Origin: Platanthera guangdongensis | Lineage: Eukaryota; Streptophyta; Magnoliopsida; Asparagales; Orchidaceae | NCBI GenBank assembly: GCA_039583875.1 | Contig: CM077152.1 | Location: 18,153,059-18,217,058, forward strand | Direction: 5' to 3' | DNA length: 64,000 nt | Part shown: piece by piece, positions 9,953 through 20,895 of the stretch | Numbering within the stretch: the stretch's first letter is position 1 | How the letters are laid out: each line of letters starts with the position of its first letter | Position numbers and translations under genes: made by a program | Notes under the pieces: generated by a model | Seen by the model: the letters and a program-made list of their open reading frames with translations, nothing else | Database searches by the model: none | Told to the model about the DNA's origin: nothing

Positions 9953-10017
9953 CGCCCAAGCACACTTAACTGTGGAGTTTTGATGGGATCCGTGGATCTA
10001 ATGCTGGTATGGTTGCA
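9953..10017 (-). repeat. 5S-rRNA-like fragment
   Basis: On the - strand this matches the first ~65-70 bases of plant 5S rRNA with several mismatches (+ strand landmarks: cgcccaagcac, cttaactg, ggagtt, tgatgggatccg, tgctggtatg). It lacks the 3' half, so it is not a functional 5S gene. It is probably from a 5S-derived or 5S-carrying (Cassandra-like) repeat. Confidence 0.7.
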
Positions 10018-10439
10018 CCGGCCTCTATGATTCCTCAAAGCGCCGACCTTCCGCGGTCTGGTCTCCCCCTGGTCGGCTTCTTGTTAACCACCACCGTCTG
10101 ATTGCCCTATGACGATTACCGTAGTTTGATACATGGATAACCGCCGCGTAACCACCGACATATCCACCAATAGTGGTGGATGCGAATAGCTGGGATGATG
10201 GCGGTCTAAGAATAGCAAAATAATAAAAAAAATGATACACACCCGAAACTATAGAAAATGTGATCTGGAATTAGTGATTTTGGTGATTACGGTGATAACT
10301 GCGTAACCACAGTAATCACCTCTGGGGCCTACAAATAAGACCCCAGACACCCTGTCATTTATAACTTTCTCCTCTCAGTCTTCATGATGCGGGGTAGTGA
10401 CCGACTTGGGGTGAATTCACTAAATGAATACCTTTATGC
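10018..10439. other. Unassigned, possible MITE end at 10260-10345
   Basis: The stretch around 10270-10345, read in reverse complement, resembles 43288-43380 (tatttgta.gcccca, ..ttac.gtggttac). This suggests a shared short repeat. No coding potential is recognised. Confidence 0.3.
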
Positions 10440-11010
10440 AATGTCATATGGAAAACACAAGATAACACAATGTCTGCACAATAACATAGAACTTCCGATC
10501 ATAATTTAAATATTTCTGTTGAGACTCGTTCAACTTCTTGTTAAAGTAAGCCACTGGATAACCATCCCGACTAAGGCTCCGTTTAGTTTGGCATTTTGCT
10601 CCGGCGGCGGGAGTAGAAGGAGGGCTTTTGGAACCGGATGGGGAGACTGTGGTCGGAATCCCTCCGTTTTCCTCCATTTCCCAAGACGTTGCGGGTGCAA
10701 ACGTAGCAAACGCCGCCGTAGGCCATTTGGTTACCCACCGTGCGGTGGCGTTTATTTTCCCTTTTGTTTGTTTCGAGAAAGATCTCAATCAATTCTGATC
10801 CGATTCTTTTTCTATTGATTCTTTTCCGATCGAGATGTATGGATCCATGAATCACTGTTGAAGGCACTCAGAGAAGCAAAGAGAGACCTCAAATGGAGAG
10901 CTCCAAACGTTACGCCAAATGAAGCCTAAGCACTGCGCTAATGCCAACTCCTAATCTGTTCTCCACATAGCCGATTTTGCATAAAAAACTCTGTCAATAG
11001 GAACACACGT
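10440..11010 (-). pseudogene. Ty3/gypsy RNase H fragment split by a MITE
   Basis: Read on the - strand, the bases right of 10926 encode GVGISAVLS and those left of 10575 encode RDGYPVAYFNKKLNES and YDRKFYVIVQTL. This is the N-terminal part of a gypsy RNase H (family pattern GVGIGAVLSQ..HPVAYFS.KL). The frame runs straight across when the MITE and one TAA copy are removed. No flanking RT or integrase remains. Confidence 0.75.
10575..10926. mobile_element. Tourist-like MITE inside RNase H
   Basis: 352 bp. Left end GGCTCCGTTTAGTTTGGC. Right end in reverse complement GGCTTCATTTGGCGT. TAA duplication at 10572-10574 and 10927-10929. The empty site is confirmed by the RNase H frame on either side. 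Confidence 0.8.
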
Positions 11011-11207
11011 TTGAGTCCATTCCTTATAGTGTTAGAGTATGAGCCTATGAAACCTATTTAGTGAATATTCTCCTAGAGTCCAGACACAGTGAGTCAGCTA
11101 AGTTTTTCATACAACATATGTGCAGGAATACACGTGTGTCAGTCGTGGCACACCATCATTTCTCCTCCTACAGGCCAAAGCTTTGTCGAAATCTTCCAAC
11201 GAGCCAC
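11011..11207. repeat. Older LTR-like sequence hit by copia element 1
   Basis: The bases left of 11208 and right of 17371 would be contiguous before insertion. The right part (17372-17850) has LTR/primer-site features (see that entry). Confidence 0.35.
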
Positions 11208-11212
11208 CTCCC
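11208..11212. repeat. Target-site duplication CTCCC (left)
   Basis: CTCCC before the LTR start TGATAGGG, repeated at 17367-17371. Confidence 0.85.
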
Positions 11213-11375
11213 TGATAGGGAAGGCGCTCAAAGTATTCTACAATGCCCATCTAAGTATGGAATGGGGTATATATAGTACTTCCAGCTTAGGGCCAAACCC
11301 TAGAGAGACACGAAACCCGTAAACCTATTCGAGTCGGAGTCGACACGTGCGGACATATAATAAATTAACCTAACA
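11213..11375 (-). repeat. 3' LTR of copia element 1 (163 bp)
   Basis: TGATAGGG...CTAACA. It contains gtatatatag (11267-11276), a TATA box when read on the - strand. It is nearly identical to 17204-17366 (one visible change, gcgctc versus tcgctc). Confidence 0.9.
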
Positions 11376-11387
11376 ATCTCCTCCTAT
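11376..11387 (-). other. Polypurine tract of copia element 1
   Basis: On the - strand ATAGGAGGAGAT directly precedes the LTR start TGTTAGG. Confidence 0.7.
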
Positions 11388-12349
11388 GTCCGCCGTGAAC
11401 CCAGACTTCGAATAGAGGGTGGTTTGTGCAACGTTCAACCAACTATGAATCATACACAACCGTGTTCAGCACCTGTTTCAAACAAATTAGACTTAAGCAC
11501 AGAATAGTATGCACGCATAAGTAAAACAGAAAAACTCAGCTGCAACACAGAATAGTCTCAGGTACAACAAGACACAGACCAAAAACGCCTGGTGTGTCTC
11601 AAACAAACAGAGAGCTAATAGTCCAATCAAAACAGTGCATAAAATAAGAGCTAAACAATGCTCTGAACAGAAGTAGCAAAAGACAAACTACAAATACTCT
11701 AAAACTCATCATCCAGAAGATCATCCTGATCTGGATCCCAATCAACCAGTGCTCCTCCTATCCCAGCAACCCCTGCAATTTCAACAGAGAATTTCATTTC
11801 AGAATGGAATTCTATCCTTTGCAAATTTGCAAATATCTAGTTCTTACAAAAAAGAGAACTTAGTATTTCAATATTTTAATTTGGCTGGGAGGACACGTTC
11901 ACAGAGTATTATAGTTTTACCTCAGAACCTGATATCTGTTTTCAACTGAAACGATTTCAGACTTCTGGACACCGCAGCTATATCTGTGATCCTATATGAA
12001 ATGTCACGGTTACTGCCCTTCTAAAGTTAATTGGAACTCATCAAGTTGGAATGGAACCAATCTCCAGAAGAAGAGACAAGACCAAGTCAGATCGTGTTAT
12101 CAAGTTTGGAATAAACACTCTCCTCCAAGGCAAAAGCGGATCCAGGTGAAGTTGTTAACATCAAGTTTGGAATGAAACAACTTACCAGATCCGAGCCAGC
12201 AACCAAGAGCATCAACGGAACACAACATGCTTGCTTGACAAAGGAAATCAGAATAATCAAAACTACCGGACAAAGGCTGAACTGAATCACCTATCGCTGA
12301 ACTAAGGCCGAACTAAATCGCCTTTAGTCCCATTCCCCCACAGTTTTGA
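11388..12349. other. 3' untranslated part of copia element 1
   Basis: Between the polyprotein stop and the polypurine tract. No gene is recognised; short open frames on either strand have no domain. The length (about 960 bp) is unusual for a copia 3' region. Confidence 0.45.
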
Positions 12350-14340
12350 TTAGACGGTCTTTGGCATTCCTTTCGTCAATGGATCAGCCAGGTTATTTGA
12401 AACGTACATCGATCAAAGTGATGATTCCTTGTTCTTTCAGATAATTCAACAAGGCATGTCTCAGTCGTACATGTCTCCTCTTAGTATTATAGAGGGTATT
12501 CTTAACGACTTGAACTGCTGCTTGATTATCGCAATACAAGCTCAAAGAGTTGACTTGTAACTTAGACAAGGGAATGTCTAGAATCAAGTTCCTGATCCAA
12601 TCTGCCTCTTCACCGGCCAAGGCTAAGGCAAACAACTCAGCTTCCATAGACGACAATGCTATACAGGTCTGTCTTTTGGATTTCCAAGTAATAGCAGCTC
12701 CACCCAAAGTGAATATGTATCCACTGGTGGACTTGCTGTTCCCGACTTCTGAACACCATGACGCATCAGAATGTCCCTCCACAGAAGGTGGGTAACCAGT
12801 GTAGCACAGAGCATGATCTTTCGTACCTTTCAGGTACCTCAGCAGCCTATCTAGGGCTTCCCAATGCTCTTTGCCTGGATTACTGGTGAAGCGACTCAGC
12901 ATGCTAACCGAAAAAGCAATGTCTGGTCTAGTACAACTTGTGGCATACATGAGACTACCACTTATTTTGGAATATTTGACTTGATCAATGCTGGTTTCTA
13001 CGTTAGGACTCAACTTCGCATTATGATCAAATGGCGTCTCTATCGGCCTACAGTTATCATATCCCCAAGTAGAAAGAAGTTGCTCAATATAATGAGCCTG
13101 ACTAAGAGTAACTCGACCCTTGTCAACTCTAACCTTCATACCTAATAGGGTATCCACAGGACCAAGGTCCTTCATATCAAAAACTTCTGCCAGAGTGGAT
13201 TTAATATCCCTAACTGCAGCAAGATTAGACCCCAAAATCAACATGTCATCTACATATAAGCATATGATGACTGTCAGATTCGACAATGAGCGATGATAAA
13301 GGCATTTATCTGAGAGACTGGACTGAAATCCGAGGCTCTTTACCACCTGGTCAAACTTCATGTGCCACATCTTAGGCGCTTGTTTAAGCCCATAGATTGA
13401 TTTATCTAATTTGCACACTTTATCTTTTAGATCTTTCTGCACATAACCTTCAGGTTGTGCCATGTAGATCTCTTCATCAAGCTCTCCATTTAAGAAGGCT
13501 GTTTTCACATCCATCTGATGAACTATAAAGTTCTCGATAGACGCTAAGGCCAGAAGAATCCTGATAGTTGACAGGTGACACACAGGTGAATAAACATCAA
13601 AGTAGTCTATTCCCCCCTGTTGTTTATAGCCTTTAGCTACGAGACGCGCTTTATACCTGGCTATAGACCCATCACTATGTAGTTTCTTCTTCAACACCCA
13701 CTTGCATCCGAGGACTTTAGCGCCTTTCGGCAAGTCAACTAGATGCCAAGTATTGTTATGTAACAGCGAGTCCATCTCATCATCAATGGCTTCTGCCCAC
13801 ATCAATGAATCTCTAGATCTCATTGCCTCCTGGTAGGAGAATGGATCATCCTCTAAGTGGTAGGTGACGAAATTCTCACCAAAGTTCTTAGGGATTCTCT
13901 CTCTTGTAGATGCTCTAAGTGGAACAGTTTCCACCTCTATAGGTTGGGGAGCAGTGCCAGAAGGGCCAGCTACAGGTTCTACGATAGATTCTGAAATCAT
14001 ATCATTAGACCCAGAAACAGACAAACCATGATCCTTGACAAATTTATCTTCAAAGAATATGGCATCTCTAGACTCTATCACGATATTCGTGGATAGATCG
14101 AAAAATCTGTCGGCTGCACTATCTTCTGCACTACCTAAATAGACGCATGTGGTCGTCCTAGGTCCCACCTTAGGCCTCTTAAGGTCTTGTAATCGCACAT
14201 ATGCGATACAGCCCCAAGTCTTTAGAGTATCGTACCTACAAGGATGACCGTGACATAGCTCATACGGGGTAGCAGTGAGCTTAGAATGAGGCACTCTATT
14301 CAGAATGTGATTTGCAGCACGAACTGCTTCTCCCCAAAAG
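12350..14340 (-). pseudogene. Copia polyprotein, integrase C-end/RT/RNase H
   Basis: This carries the second half of the element's replication enzymes: copies RNA into DNA (RT), removes RNA (RNase H). It opens with [17 protein letters not shown] (integrase C-terminal region, 14280-14340), then the linker, the RT with [38 protein letters not shown] and the catalytic YVDDMLILG (near 13250), and RNase H with [21 protein letters not shown] and [10 protein letters not shown]. Just after [14 protein letters not shown] a one-base shift (near 12400-12430) moves the end, [15 protein letters not shown], to another frame. The stop is at 12350-12352. Upstream it is broken from the integrase core by the inverted block at 14341-14640. 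Confidence 0.9.
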
Positions 14341-14640
14341 GAATTATCTGATTACATTCATAGACGATTTTTCAAGATATTGTCATGTGTATCTGTTAAA
14401 ATCGAAAGACGAAGCCTTTGAGACGTTTAAGACCTTTAAGTCTCGTGTAGAAAATCAGTTGAACCTGAAAATTAAGAGATTTAGAAGTGATCGAGGAGGA
14501 GAATATACTGTTTCTGGGTTCAAGGAATTTTGTGCCTCTGAGGGAATAATTCTTGAAACCACAGCTCCTTACTCACCCCAGTCAAATGGTGTTGCCGAGC
14601 GCAAGAATAGAACTTTGACAGAAATGTTGAACTCTATGCT
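14341..14640 (+). pseudogene. Inverted integrase core segment
   Basis: On the + strand, opposite to the rest of the element, lies the copia integrase core: [27 protein letters not shown] (second catalytic Asp) and SPQSNGVAERKNRTL (catalytic Glu). Its first ~87 bp (14345-14431) also exist in normal orientation at 14639-14725, giving an inverted repeat around a ~207-bp loop. The order and strand show that one block was copied or turned round inside the element. A + strand frame here (14312-14674) is not an independent gene. Confidence 0.9.
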
Positions 14641-16231
14641 TAAACGTCTCAAAGGCTTCGTCTTTCGATTTTAACAGATACACATGACAATATCTTGAAA
14701 AATCGTCTATGAATGTAATCAGATACTTCCTTCCCCCTCTAGTGACGTGGCTACGAAAATCACAGAGGTCTGAATGTATCAACTCAAGAAGTTTCGTGTT
14801 CCTAGAAACCGATTTAAATGGCTTTCTAGTGATCTTGGTTTGAGCACACACCTCGCACTTGTCAAATCGAATCGACAGATCTAAGGGAATATTATGACTC
14901 TTCGCTAGATCTAGCATTTTCCTATAGTTCACATGTCCAAGTCTGTTATGTAACAACTTAGGATCAATAAGGTTCGAACTTATTTGGTTAATGCTATCGT
15001 TATTTAAGCTAAGTCTATACATTCCGTTGATCAGGTACGCACACCCAAAATAATGTGAATTTACCGTTAAGGTCATTCTACCGTTTTGAGTTGTGAAGGA
15101 CATCCCAGCCTTATCTAATAGACTCATAGAAATCAAGTTTTTCGTTAAAGAAGGAACTACTTTAACATTAAGCAGAAAAAGAGTTTTACCTGATGAGAGG
15201 ACCAGCTCGGCTGTCCCAGCATGGGTCACCTCGGTCTCTCCTCCATTGCAGTTCTCCACCTTCTCCTGGACCGCCTTGACCTCAGCAAGTAAACCTCTGT
15301 CATTCGTCACATGACAGGTAGCACCGCTATCAAGCCACCACTCAGAGGACGAACTGCGGTGACTGCTCCCGATCATAGCCACAAAGGACTTGGGATCTGA
15401 AGCATCAGCCAGCATGTTCGCCACATTTTGCGGGGCATCCTCCTTTTTCTTCTTAGGAGCCTTGCACTCAGCCGCCCAGTGTCCCCACTTGCCGCAGTTG
15501 TGGCACTTGCCCCTCTTCCTTTTGAAAGAGGGCTTTTTAGGCGCCAACTGTGTAGAGGGTTCACCTTTGGGAGCTGGTGGCTTCCTTCGAGGCTTGCTGG
15601 GTCGAGAAACGAAGTTAACAGCCTGCGAGGACTGACTAACTTGTTCCAGGCTCTTACCAGCTATGTTTTGATCCTCGATATGAATGAACCTTTTGAGTTC
15701 ATCCAATGCGATCTTTTCCTTCAGTCTGTGCATTTCAGTCTTGAAGGTCAACCACTCAGGAGGTAGCTTGCTAAGTATCAGACAAACAAAGAGATTATCT
15801 GAGATATCGGACTTATCATCCGCCAGCTTGAGACGCAGACTCTCCAGTTCAATTATTTGAGAGGTGATTGACGAGTTTAAATTAAACTTAGAAGTGAAGA
15901 GTCTCTCGCCAAGGAGAGTCCTCGACAACCCCTCTTCCTTCTGGAAGTGCGCATTCAAGCGGTCCCAAATCTCCTTTGCAGTCTTATGACTGCTGTAGGT
16001 CAGGGCGAGTCTAGGGTTCAGTGAGTTTAGGAGGTAGTCCCTGCAGAAGTCTTCGTCTTTTCTCCACTGAAGTTCGTTCACGTCCTCTTCGGTAGTGGCA
16101 AAGTCACTCAGGACCGTGTAGAAGATCTCACGTTCCTTCATACCAAGTTGGACGTGCAGCTTCCAAGCGTGGAAGTCGGAGAGATCGAACGACTGGAGCT
16201 TGACGATGTCGTAGGAGGTAATCTTCGACAT
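14641..16231 (-). pseudogene. Copia polyprotein, Gag/protease/integrase start
   Basis: It starts at the ATG at 16231 (MSKITSYDIVKLQSFDLSDF) and is open for about 530 codons. Gag (residues ~1-220) includes the UBN2-type region WKLHVQLGM..., TAKEIWDRLNAHF and LILSKLPPEW. A CCHC zinc knuckle CHNCGKWGHWAAEC lies near residue 245. The protease has an intact WWLDSGATCHV (D-S-G) near 15330. The GAG-pre-integrase HHCC region HNRLGHVNYRKML ... CEVCAQTKITRKPF follows. The integrase then begins ELIHSDLCDF (first catalytic Asp) and [12 protein letters not shown] before the frame runs into the inverted block. It is only called a pseudogene because that break stops a full polyprotein. Confidence 0.9.
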
Positions 16232-17203
16232 CTCGCTAAAGCTATAATAGAAAATACCAGAAAGAAGTCACCTGATCCGCGCGGAGATAAGGCGCCGGTC
16301 TTCGGATCCAATCCAGAAAAAATAGTGTTTACTCCTCCTGCTGAGTGCACACCGTCTTCCCCCAAACAAGATCTGAATTAGATTTGAAGTTTTGCTGGAT
16401 CACGGCAATGATTCACTTCCAATATTCACTAGTAAAGGCCAATCCACTTGCTTCTTAAAAAAAACGGAATGGGATCAACAGCTGTAGATCACCAATCCAC
16501 TTGATTCATTTCCACTTGCAGCCCTGGATCGGCAGCAGCAGCTTCCAAAAAAAATTGTAGTGGATGGGAAGATTTGGATATCAGCAAAGGTGTATATCCA
16601 ACTTCAATCTCAACAGAGTAGAGATCCGACAATGGAGGTGGCCGGATCTAGAGCATAGGAGATAGATCTCCACTGGAGGTGATCGGATCTGAGGTCGACA
16701 GAGGATCCCGATCTGCAACTGCTTGACGGCGATGGATCAACTCAACAGCGATCTCCAGAAAAAAATTGTTCTCCTTCAAACGTGATACCCCTCCTTGTGA
16801 TCTCCTCCAGAAGAAGAACAGAAGGAGAAACGGCGATGGCGACGGAACTATTCCAGCTTCTCGATCGAGAGCAGGACGCTACTGGAAAACAACCGCGAAT
16901 ACGGCGATCGCGATGAAGAGAGCGTCAACGGCAGCGGCGCTCGGGATTTCACGTCGAAGAGCGGCGGATCGGAGAAATCGCTCGAAGAAATCGCACGGAG
17001 CGGAGGATTCGGCGGAACGGCGGAATCGCAAGATCGCGCACGGGAGCGACGAGCGGCGGGATGCGCTGGAATCGCGAAGAACGCAGAGCACGGCGGCGGA
17101 ATTCGTTGAGCGCACGGGAGAGCGGCGGAGAGGATCTCGCGAATCGCAGAACGCAGAATACCGTGAGAGCGAAACCCTAGGCAGGCGGATGCTACTTTGA
17201 GAA
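16232..17203 (-). other. 5' leader of copia element 1
   Basis: About 970 bp between the 5' LTR and gag. It is rich in gatcggatct and ggcgatgg words. No standard initiator-Met primer site (TGGTATCAGAGC) is seen next to the LTR; the bases there read TTCTCAAAGTAGCATCC on the - strand. Open frames on both strands (such as 16766-17200) have no domain. Confidence 0.5.
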
Positions 17204-17366
17204 TGATAGGGAAGTCGCTCAAAGTATTCTACAATGCCCATCTAAGTATGGAATGGGGTATATATAGTACTTCCAGCTTAGGGCCAAACCCTAGAGAGAC
17301 ACGAAACCCGTAAACCTATTCGAGTCGGAGTCGACACGTGCGGACATATAATAAATTAACCTAACA
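17204..17366 (-). repeat. 5' LTR of copia element 1 (163 bp)
   Basis: Partner of 11213-11375. Confidence 0.9.
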
Positions 17367-17371
17367 CTCCC
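17367..17371. repeat. Target-site duplication CTCCC (right)
   Basis: Identical to 11208-11212. Confidence 0.85.
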
Positions 17372-17870
17372 TTCAAGAACTCTGAGAATTTTTCCAAGTC
17401 CACGACACTCCAGAGAGAAAAACGTGCTCCCAGCCTCTCAAAAAATTCGCCTACGTGCAAGACATTCTGTGAGTCCTCCTCAACAAATCTCCTACGCGCG
17501 CCGCTACATCGTGTTGCGTCGGGCAATGTCCGAGAGCGTCCACCACCAACGAGTGGCTGTCTGTCGCCCTCCTAACGCAACTGTGTTTTCTCTCATCCCC
17601 AAGTTGTACTGAGCAGCGGTCTGTCGCCCTCGATTTTTCTGATACCTTGTAAACCGCCGCTGTTAGTGAAGTTTCACTGGTGCCGAACCGGACACGTGAT
17701 TTTTTACCCAATTTATGGGTTTTCCACATTAAAAAACGTTTTGCGCATTTCTTTACTTACTCTGTGACTGTTTGCGCGCTCGACCGCTCCACATGCTAAG
17801 ACTTCCTAATTTAGTCCGGTCTACCAAGAGCATCGAGCGGTCCGCAACAAGAATGACTTGTACTGTTCAA
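17372..17870 (+). repeat. Old copia-type LTR/leader remnant
   Basis: Contains the U5-like phrase ccggacacgtgatttttt ... ggttttccaca (17684-17732), and near 17825 accaagagcatcgagcgg, resembling a decayed primer site. The same two phrases recur at 61440-61575 and in part at 63215-63270, 41785 and 43565, so several old LTRs of one family are scattered here. Confidence 0.45.
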
Positions 17871-18612
17871 AAATAGATTATTAATTAATTAAAACATAAA
17901 AACCTAATTTTAATTCTTATATATTACATTATGCATGTTTTTCTCTCATACATCATAAATATGTTTCCCTCTTTGAAGGTGAATTTTTTTGAACATTTAT
18001 GTTGGCATTCTGTTTATGATTATTGACAACTCAAATATAATAGAGAAGATAGAGATAAGTGGGCTGCCAATAGTCATAAGCGGGCTACCAATATAAACAC
18101 TTTTTTTTTTTTTTTTTTTTTGCCTCTACCCGCGGTCCGATCAATCGCTTGTGTGGCATATTTTTTGTTTTTTTATCCGCATTTGGCTGGCGGTCGGATA
18201 GTTGATCGGACGGACAAAAAACCAGCACAATGCTCTACATGCGAGTTGCCTGGGTACTTATTCTCTCTTGGAGGTGAGGGCGTTATTGACATTTTGTCTC
18301 AAATATACTTCTTCAGCAATCACTAGCAATTCCACTTCATTAGCTATCCTTTTTGACCACAACATATTGCTTGAATCATGTGAATTCATTATTAATTTTT
18401 TTTATTTCCTATTTTTAGGAAACTAACGAGCGCAAAGCCAAGTTTATGCCTAAAAAAAACTTAATTTGTGTTCATGTCGCTGATATTCGCTGTTGGTTTC
18501 GTGCTCATTGCCCCCATCGCTTATCTTAAACCGTCGGTTTCGGCGATGTCGGCACCATGGACCGACCAAAGCCGTCCAATGCAGACGCTTGTCCAAATAT
18601 ATATCACGGTTA
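17871..18612. other. Unassigned AT-rich DNA
   Basis: Includes a T18 run at 18103-18120. No gene or complete repeat is recognised. Confidence 0.4.
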
Positions 18613-18945
18613 TTAAAAAAAGGTGATTGTTAATCGCAACCCGTTTTTTTCTAGTCGCGCCCCAAAATCGCCTAACTTTTCGCGTATTTTCGAAATACGC
18701 TTTGTACATGCAATTTCAGGTAAAGGCACAAGCATGTACAAGACGTACTTTGGAAATATGCTCAAATTTTGCGCCTTTTCGAAATACGTCTTGTACATGC
18801 AATTTCTAGAAAGTTGAACACTTTTCCTGAAATTGCATGTACACGGCGTATTTCGAAAAAATGCGAAAAATTAGAATATTTTGGAATGCGACTACACATT
18901 ATTACATTAACGTATTGCGGTTAACGATCACCTTAAAAAACAGTG
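18613..18945. mobile_element. MITE-like fold-back with four internal inverted copies
   Basis: Outer inverted repeats aaggtgattgttaatcgcaa (18620-18639) and the diverged reverse complement near 18915-18937. Inside, the block cgaaatacg...tgtacatgcaatttc occurs at about 18690, 18740 (inverted), 18779 and 18827 (inverted). The whole can fold into several stems. No transposase, and no secure target duplication. Confidence 0.6.
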
Positions 18946-19499
18946 AAGATATTAATAAATTATGTTATCTAAAATCCGAAAAAGGCAAATTGATTAGCTG
19001 GACAGATGTCGCGTGAGGTATGGGATCTGCCCGGGCCCACGGATACGCTAGATTGTGTGCAGGCTGTGCAGCACGCGGAGGCTGACGTGGACGATTCTGG
19101 TCGGTTGTGGGCTCAAACCTATGATTAGGATCCCATTTTGGGTGCTTATTGGTGGTATGGTGGGACCTACTGTTCCAATTGCCGGCCGCAGTGTCCGGCC
19201 AAAACATATCCCCTCCCCACGTGGTTCTATTTTTAAAATATGTTATTATTAGTAAATTTATTTTAATTTCTAGCAAATAAAATTTATATTTGAAAATCAC
19301 TATTTGAAAATATTTTTGTTACTAACAAATCATTATAAAAAATTTAAAAAATATTTTTTTTAAACATGTATTCATTCAAAATAAGCAAATATATATGTTA
19401 ATATTACAGATAATTTCAAATACATTCATTCAATTATAAATGTTTCAAAAGGCCACAAATTTTGTTCACTGCATCTAAAATTTGTTCATATTCCACAAA
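18946..19499. other. Unassigned
   Basis: A GC-richer patch (19010-19230) is followed by AT-rich DNA. No gene or repeat is recognised. Confidence 0.35.
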
Positions 19500-20230
19500 A
19501 ATCATGTGGTCATACTCTAGTATCATTTAATTTATCTGAATCTTTAACAGCCACTGCAAAACTAAAGGATTTGTCAATAATGCCGGCCCAATCAACCAAT
19601 ACTTTCAGCGACGGAAACTGAATATTTGTTTCAAAATGACTACCAACATCCAACTTCATATCACATTCACTATTCAAAATTAAATGAGAAAACACTAGTC
19701 AAATTAAACCCTAAACTTAGGAGTTTAGAGTACCTTTCAAGGAAAGGCATGCAGATAACAACATCCATTGAGGATTCAACGTCGGCAACATTTTCAGGCA
19801 TTGTGTGTGATAGTAAACCTGAAAAAAACACATAAAGTTGAATGCTAAGACACATTTAACCCAAGCTGGTTGAAGGAAAACCGAGCCAAAGTTTTAGGGT
19901 TCTTCGGACCTTCCACGAGGTTGTAAGCGTGGATCTCCACAAGATTGAGATGGCCTGCAGATTTTTTGGTGCTTGAAGAAACAGAATGACGAAGATCGGT
20001 TCTTGCCCTTTTCTTTACTCTCGAGAATCGAAAGGAGAAGCATAATTTTTTGCCGGCGATCCACAGTCTCCTCCTCTCCAAAAGGCCGAATGGAGTAACG
20101 ATGGACTACAAATCAAGTTCTCCTCCGCAACAGAGCCACCCAGCACCTGAACTGGAGAACGAGAGAGGAAGGGGCGTCGTCGGGGCAAGATCTTGGAGCT
20201 GCAATCGAGAGAGGGACGAGAAGCCAAACA
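19500..20230 (-). other. Exon-like - strand fragments, unrecognised
   Basis: Three consecutive - strand stretches look like exons with plausible splice borders. 19860-20081 encodes KSAGHLNLVEIHAYNLVEG-type sequence. 19735-19818 encodes HTMPENVADVESSMDVV after a tttttttcag acceptor, with a donor at aaag/gtactc. 19520-19680 encodes CDMKLDVGSHFETNIQFPS and KVLVDWAGIIDKSF after an aatag acceptor. I do not recognise the protein. It could be a real small gene, a pseudogene or a gene piece carried by a transposon. Confidence 0.35.
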
Positions 20231-20895
20231 GATGAGTGAGGATGTCGCCGGAGACGCGCCTAGGTTTCACACACGGGAGATGCAGTCGCGATTCGCGAAC
20301 GGGAGGGCAGAAAGAATTAGGTCGGGGTGGTTTGCTAAAAGTAGGAAAACGTTTTTCAAAATACATTAAAAAACGTGAGAGGGATTTTGGGTTTGCTAAC
20401 AAGTATATAAGATTTACTAATAACAGCACACTTTCTAAAGTGTCTTGCTAGGCACAAATCAGTTTTGGCTGTATGTAGGCCATAAATTTTGATTAATTTT
20501 TTCCTTTTTAAGATAAATACAGGTATGAAGCATCCACTGATCTACATCAACCCCCAAGCCATACAAGATGTAGCCGTCCTTTACTCTCTAGCAGGCCGCC
20601 CGCCGTCTCCACCATCTTGGACGAGGGCTTCCACGCCAACAAGGACTTCCCCTTTGAACAATATTTTTGGATTCCAAGATGGGAGCAACCTCGTCACCTG
20701 GTCGTTGGAGGAGGTGGATTTCTTTCGCACCAGAAACTATCAATTCTCCATCAAACTTTAAAGTGAAATTTGAGCCAAAAAATTATGCCTTAAGATGCGC
20801 AAATTAATCAGCTCACAATTTTGTACCATTTTTTTTTGTGAATGAGTTCATGGCTTGTGCATGCGGCCGACCTCAAACAAGGCCTAAACAATTGA
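20231..20895. other. Unassigned, left flank of PIF element
   Basis: Short + strand frames at 20236-20451 and 20489-20761 show no domain. Confidence 0.35.

Larger units (their letters stand above)
11213..17366 (-). mobile_element. Young Ty1/copia element with inverted integrase segment
   Basis: 6,154 bp, - orientation. The two short LTRs (163 bp each, 11213-11375 and 17204-17366) begin TGATAGGG and end CCTAACA and appear to differ at one position. They are flanked by CTCCC. The polyprotein order is Gag, zinc knuckle, protease, integrase, RT, RNase H (copia order) from 16231 to 12350. An internal segment at 14341-14640 is inverted and there is a frameshift near the C terminus, so the copy is defective despite its recent insertion. 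Confidence 0.9.

Noticed and set aside
9953..10017. Functional 5S rRNA gene
   Set aside because: Only part of the 120-nt molecule is present, with changes, and no neighbouring units.
14312..14674. Separate + strand integrase gene
   Set aside because: It is an inverted block of the surrounding copia element, bounded by an inverted copy of its own start.
16766..17241. Open frames on both strands in the leader of copia element 1
   Set aside because: GC-rich leader; frames overlap one another and show no similarity to known proteins.
17650..17740. tRNA gene
   Set aside because: A U5-like phrase with conserved bases suggested a box, but no cloverleaf can be drawn. I found no tRNA gene in the window.
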